Below, in pieces: positions 59,525 to 64,000 of a DNA stretch of 64,000 bases; position 1 is the stretch's first letter; every line of letters begins with the position of its first letter. A program made the translations under genes and the position numbers. The stretch spans positions 930,001 through 994,000 of the forward strand of contig OZ287701.1 in NCBI GenBank assembly GCA_965649825.1, written 5' to 3'. The notes beneath the pieces are model-generated. The model was not told the origin of the DNA. It did no database searches and saw only the letters and a list, made by a program, of their open reading frames with translations. The stretch comes from Penicillus capitatus (Eukaryota; Chlorophyta).

Positions 59525-59803
59525 CTATTCGCTGCATTCCGCATCGCGTTCCGTTTCGTGGGGATACGATTTTCGTTTGTTATCCTGCAGGACGCGGTAG
59601 CGAAGTTCCATACGACCAAGCAACTGTTCCTGTGTCTGGTCCAGAAAGGCGGAAAGTGACTGACTATCCACATCAGCCGCGTATGCCGCGTAGGCGCCCC
59701 GCGTCGCAGGACGAATAGTATTTCTTCTATAGACGAGGAGCTTTGCCAGAACGAGATTTGAACGCGTGGCCTTCTTTTGGAGCAGGACATCGAGGACGGA
59801 CAT
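59525..59803 (-). CDS. Unknown small helical protein, may continue downstream
   Basis: A 92-residue minus-strand frame from ATG 59803 with good coding character: MSVLDVLLQKKATRSNLVLA, then YAAYAADVDSQSLSAFLDQT and RMELRYRVLQ. It faces the pseudokinase gene, with 73 bp between the two ATGs. An intron may start after LRYRVLQ, so the true C-terminus may lie elsewhere. No family recognised. Confidence 0.45.
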   Translation of the reverse strand: MSVLDVLLQKKATRSNLVLAKLLVYRRNTIRPATRGAYAAYAADVDSQSLSAFLDQTQEQLLGRMELRYRVLQDNKRKSYPHETERDAECSE

Positions 59804-59876
59804 CTTAGGGCACTACTTATCTTGCTGCCAGCTTGCGGTCTGCTTTGAAGCTGCTTATCTGTGACAAGAGAAATCG

Positions 59877-61244
59877 ATGATGGCCGCTGACATGGCGAAG
59901 CAGAGTCGCCGTTTTGTCATTGTACGTAGCAGGGCCAACAGGGTCCACAGAATTGACCTTTTTCCAAAGCCTTCTGCTGTGTAGGTTTCTGAGATTGACC
60001 TGGGTATACCCTGCTCTGTATCCGTGGCGACGGACGACAAATTTGACAACGGACTTGTTTGCATCCTGTCGATCTCCAGAGAAAATTGGGTACGCCCACG
60101 CCACGGACCCTCGCCTCGACCCGTCGGACCGCTTTGTAGGTCAGCGCTTGGCTAAAAACCGAATTCCGAGCCAGGTGCCGTCTATACCATCCCCATATAC
60201 TGACCCTCTACGACGTAAGCTTCGTCCTCCGCCTCTCGACTGCTCGTCGAAAATGACGTCACGTCTTGCCGAACTGAAGGGATGCGTTTCCTGTGTTACA
60301 GGTATTCCTATGCGGCGAGGAGATTCGTGTGATTTTTGAACATCCCAGAGGTGTGAACTTGTTACTGTTTTTACAGAGATGTCAACCAAATGAACACGTT
60401 GTTCGACATCTCTTTCAGCAACTGATCTTCGCTGTTGACTACTATCACCACGCGGTGGGCATCTCTCCTGCCGTCGATGATGGACATGAGTGTTGTGTGA
60501 TGGACGCCCAGGGTGTTGATGGTCTTGACCTTACATTGGAAAGAGTCTTCTGTAACATGGAGAGCGGCATCGTGAAGCTCATTGACTTCGGAATGGTCGA
60601 TGCGACTCCGACGGGCACAAGACTCTATGCTCTGCCTTATGTGGCGCCTGAACAGTTAAGGCAGTCCTTCTCCGAGACAAAACACAATAAGGTCAACGCT
60701 GGTTTGCTGTCTGGGATGACGTCACATCATCTATCTGTTCTAGGCGTCTGATGTATGGCACTGTGGTGTACTGTTATACTGTATGCTCTTTCGCACATTT
60801 CCTTTCTGTCCGAAGCACAGAGCATCCAAAGATGAACATATACATGTATGTACATCTCTGCCCGACCCATGCGTGATGTGACAGGTGGTGTGATGCTGTG
60901 TGCAGAATATCTTGAATGGAAAATGGAGTATTCCGCCTGCTGCCGCCGCCAGTGTCAGCTCCGAATGCAAGGAGCTGTTGCGAGGAATGCTGACACTGGA
61001 TCCGACAGAAAGAATCACTCTATCGCAAATCAAGAAACACCCATGGTATTCAAATGACTTACCCGAAGGCGTTTTACAATATCGATTCCTCGAACGACCT
61101 CAAGACGGATTGATCGAGGTGCGTGCCGACATCCGACCACACGTGTGACCTTACCCCTAACCCCACCCGTGGTGTGCTGTTCAGAAAGTGGAGGTTCTCA
61201 GAGGGTGTTGGGCCGCTGCTCAGTCGTCCCGGACATCTCAATAG
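59877..61244 (+). CDS. SNF1/AMPK-like pseudokinase
   Basis: Eight exons: 59877-59921, 59985-60089, 60140-60214, 60302-60454, 60512-60691, 60744-60845, 60906-61118, 61185-61244; introns 50-87 nt; 311 codons, 310 residues. A protein kinase fold is clear: CRLYHPHILTLYDVF, LFQQLIFAVDYYHHA, ASDVWHCGVLLYCMLF, LLRGMLTLDPTERITLSQIK and KHPWY, a CAMK/SNF1-type C-lobe. Catalytic residues are missing. The Gly loop reads GIPCSVSVA, the VAIK lysine is Leu43 (VCIL), and HRDxKxxN reads GLDLTLER (Asp132 kept; Arg, Lys and Asn lost). DFG (151-153) is kept. It probably acts as a regulatory or scaffold kinase. Very compact for the family. The last exon is the least certain. Confidence 0.82.
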
Positions 61245-62282
61245 AGTGAGTGATCTGATGACCTGCTTTACTTCTTATTCGTCATCGTCGAGCTTATTAC
61301 TTTGGATGCATCCCATCGTAATGAAGGATCTTTGTACGATACCTTTCCTAATGAAAAAGAAATCGAATCTGTCAGCAGAATGAGGCATGCGACATATTTT
61401 AGAGCTGTACCCCTCTCTTTTCATACGACACCGACTGCAGAGATCTTCATCTTCGAATTTACCATGCAGTTCGTCTTGGTGGTTTCTTTTCTAATGCATG
61501 CATGCACCAACTTCCTCGCGAACGTGCTGCTTCAAGTTTCAGTTCCTTTGCCAATGACAACTGGTTGTGGGGTGGTGGTTGACTGCGGATCGTGATTGGA
61601 TGACATCTCTGCGAGACATCGGAGACAAAAATAAGTGACGGAGCGGTCCAAGCCGTTTTTCTAAAACGAAAACTGTCACCGATCGCCGAGAAGAGAACGC
61701 GTTCCAATATCGAGGGGGTATATCTATTACAGAACATCATGCCTGTCTGTCCTTTTCAAAAAATTTGCATGAGTCCTTTTCTTGCCGCTCGCTGAATGAG
61801 AGAGAGTTCTGTATAAGAAAAAGGCGAAGAATATTTGAAACGTTATCTTAGTCCTGTCTGAGTGACGACAAAGCCATTTGCAATAGGTTACATACCGTAG
61901 ACACTCTATCATCCCGTCCAGACGCATCCTGTAAACTCTCCCTTCAATATAGCAGGCTATGGGCTTGCAAAATCATCTACGTAGAGCCATGTGTCTGGTC
62001 CACACTCAGCACAACGCCAACGATAAGGAATTGGAAGGGGGATTGGACAGGTGCCACGCGGTGATGACACGACGTCGCTCGGCGAGAAGGCTGACGCGAG
62101 AGATAGCGGATCGTGCGTCTGTCTTACGCGGATAACAGCTGTGCGTGAGGGTTGTGGGTGCGTTCGTGCGAGCATAGGTCATCGGCCGCCATCGTCACGG
62201 TCTTGGCGACGAATGTCGACATTCCTCGGCGACGCAAACGGACTCCATTGCCCTCAGCTTCTTTCTCCCCATCCTTTGCGGA
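61245..62282. other. Interval with no gene seen
   Basis: AT-rich with short frames only. It includes the 3' flank of the pseudokinase and the promoter of the next gene. Confidence 0.4.
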
Positions 62283-62979
62283 TTGGAAGACAGCGAGAGG
62301 CGCAGACTGCGTGACTTCGAGGATGCTCTTGGAGAGTACCCGAGTCGGGACGACAGCCATTCGGATTCATTCGCGTCACATCTCGCCCGAAGCAACCTCC
62401 GCACTCGAGGCTATGCGTGTCTTGTGTCATCCGTCACGGCTGCGCTCTGCTCTGGCCCTTCCACCCTCGCTGCGTTCTTTGTGTTTCTTTTGCAAAGCGG
62501 ATGAGCTCGATTTCGAAGAAGACGTCTACTCCGAGCACTTTGTCAATTCTGTACACCTCTCGAAGCAGCTGCGCGAATCGGCTCTTGCCATCGAACAGGC
62601 GACGGAGAAGTTGCGCATACCGTGTTATCTGAAGGACGATCCCGACGACATCTCGACACGCAACTGCAGTGCCCGTCTCGCACTGGCTGAGGAACTCGGA
62701 GGACATCACCCAACGATACGTTCCCTCACGGACTCCTTCAAAATCCATCTGAGCGATGCCGTCGAAAGCGGAACGCTCTTTCGCTGCCTCTACTGTCAGA
62801 CGTTCTACTCTGGGTCTCTCCGTGAACTGGACCAATTGGACCTCCCCTGTGCCGTAGGAGGAAGCGAAGAAAACCAGTTCCGCTGCAAAACGGTGCCGGT
62901 CGCTTTTGATGATCTCTTTCGCCGCGTGGCCAATCTTTGGGCCAAGCGTCTCATGTTTCAAAGCCGACTGTCAGCGTAG
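62283..62979 (+). CDS. Unknown acidic protein with CxxC pair
   Basis: Two exons, 62283-62418 and 62498-62979, with a 79-nt intron; 206 codons, 205 residues. Starts MEDSERRRLRDFEDALGEYP. The body is acidic and helical (ELDFEEDVYSEHFVNSVHLS), followed by FRCLYCQTFYSGSLRELDQL, which holds a CxxC pair; further Cys lie in LDLPCAVGG and FRCKTVP. The four Cys could form a small zinc-binding unit, which is inference. Reading without the intron also leaves an open frame with a Cys pair (CFFCKADE), so the intron could be retained in some transcripts. No family recognised. Confidence 0.55.
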
Positions 62980-63092
62980 GACGTCGCGCTATCCGTGATG
63001 TGACGTCTGAGCAAACGGAACATGTCAGGAAAGAGCCACCTGTAAAAAAGAGCCATTGCCAGCACATCGCTGCATTGTTTGGACTGTCGGCA

Positions 63093-64000
63093 ATGGAAAC
63101 GGATTCGACGCGGCAACGTTTTCTTCGCCAAATCACGTGGGCAGAACTCAGCGGTGCGTTGGGCGACTTGGGGACCTTCGTGCCTCTGCTGCTCGGTCTT
63201 GTCCGAGAGGTCGGCCTCGATTTGGGGACCACGCTCATTGCGACGGGCATCTACAATGTGGTCACCGGTTTGCAGTTCGGCATCCCGATGCCCGTTCAGC
63301 CAATGAAGACGATCTCTGCCGTTGCGCTCAGCGAAGAGCGTCTCACGATTCCCGAACTCATCTCCGCCGGTCTCACCGTCAGCATCATCGTTTTCGTCCT
63401 GGGCATCACTCGAGGAATGGCGCTCTTCAATCGCGTCGTGCCTTTCTGTTTGGTCCGCGGGATTCAACTGGGTGTCGGATTACGCCTCGCCGTGAAAGGA
63501 CTGAAGATGGTCATCTACGAACCCAATTCGGCAGATTGGCGCGAGTGTACAGGACCTGATGGACTGGTTTTGGGTCTCTTTGGCCTCATCTTCATCCTCC
63601 TGACGACTTTGCCTCACCGAGAGGCCACCGCGCCAACAGATGACGAGAACACCGCACGTACATGGCTGTTAACGCACAGCAGGAGATGGATCCACTCTAC
63701 AGGACAATCAAAGCCTGGCAGCGTAACGAACGAGACACCCGACACCGAACGGGAGACTGCGATCACGCTGGGCGTGACTCCAGGACTACCTGAGTGCAAG
63801 TAGTGCCTCGTGGATGGATCTGTGTGACATCGTGGTTGTCAGGTCTGGTCGGAATCGTCGAATCCCTGCCGCTCTGATCCTGGTGCTGCTCGGCATCGTC
63901 CTGATTTTTGCTTACCATCCATCGATCGCTCGCAGTCTGCGTATGGGTCCCAGCACGCCTTCCTTCGTTCGGCCAACGTGGGAGGAATTCAAGACGGGAT
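63093..64000 (+). CDS. MOT1-type molybdate/sulfate transporter, 5' part
   Basis: Cut by the right edge. Starts METDSTRQRFLRQITWAELS. The family signature is strong: ELSGALGDLGTFVPLLLGL, LDLGTTLIATGIYNVVTGLQ and FGIPMPVQPMKTISAVALSE, where PMPVQPMK is the hallmark of MOT1/SulP-related molybdate transporters. Several membrane segments follow (LISAGLTVSIIVFVLGITR; GLVLGLFGLIFILLTTLPHR). One or more introns probably lie between about 63,635 and 63,852; the frame resumes as RRIPAALILVLLGIVLIFAY. Family role: high-affinity molybdate uptake for molybdenum-cofactor enzymes such as nitrate reductase. The open frame extends upstream to 62937 but overlaps the previous gene, so I take ATG 63093. Confidence 0.85.

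Overview
This window is nuclear DNA from a eukaryotic microbe with a compact genome. The evidence is short spliceosomal introns (mostly 42-66 nt, GT-AG with a few GC-AG) that restore reading frame between recognisable protein families. A ZMYND10-like dynein-assembly factor implies motile cilia or flagella. A GH32 fructosidase, a HxxxD acyltransferase, a TOM1-type membrane protein, a MOT1-type transporter, a cryptochrome/photolyase and a plant/algal-style acyl desaturase suggest a plant-like or algal-derived protist. I cannot name the species. Exon joins were read by eye; where exon lengths sum to an open frame I say so.

Layout. Positions 661-about 11,000 and about 35,930-47,517 are two arms of a large inverted segmental duplication. 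Each arm carries, from outside in, a small paired gene of unknown function, a five-exon aldo-keto reductase (AKR) gene and a very large NACHT-HEAT (NLR-like) gene. The arms have diverged. The left NACHT gene has about 32 HEAT units, 25 of them a regular 111-bp tandem array; the right has 13. The right arm carries an 813-bp miniature LTR element with identical 132-bp LTRs. The left arm lacks about 2.6 kb present on the right, which holds a decayed AKR and a small J-domain membrane protein. The outer breakpoint cuts a gene, leaving its 5' end stranded on the right.

Between the arms (11-36 kb) lie mostly single-copy housekeeping-type genes: a small secreted protein, cryptochrome/photolyase, a secreted Cys/Lys-rich protein, GH32, AMMECR1 and a desaturase. 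Four more AKR genes and a relic are also here. In total there are six intact AKR genes and two decayed copies.

Right of the arms (47.5-64 kb) is dense single-copy sequence: a three-TM protein, ZMYND10 head-to-head with a putative ciliary CTFxP-motif protein, a BAHD-type acyltransferase, a TOM1/THH1 protein, a SNF1/AMPK-like pseudokinase, an unknown Cys-pair protein, and the start of a MOT1 transporter cut by the window edge.

The most distinctive feature is the paired NACHT-HEAT locus: a shared N-terminal region I do not recognise, a typical NACHT ATPase, and a HEAT array that is expanding in one copy. It looks like a rapidly evolving NLR-type receptor pair, possibly in recognition or immunity; that role is inference.
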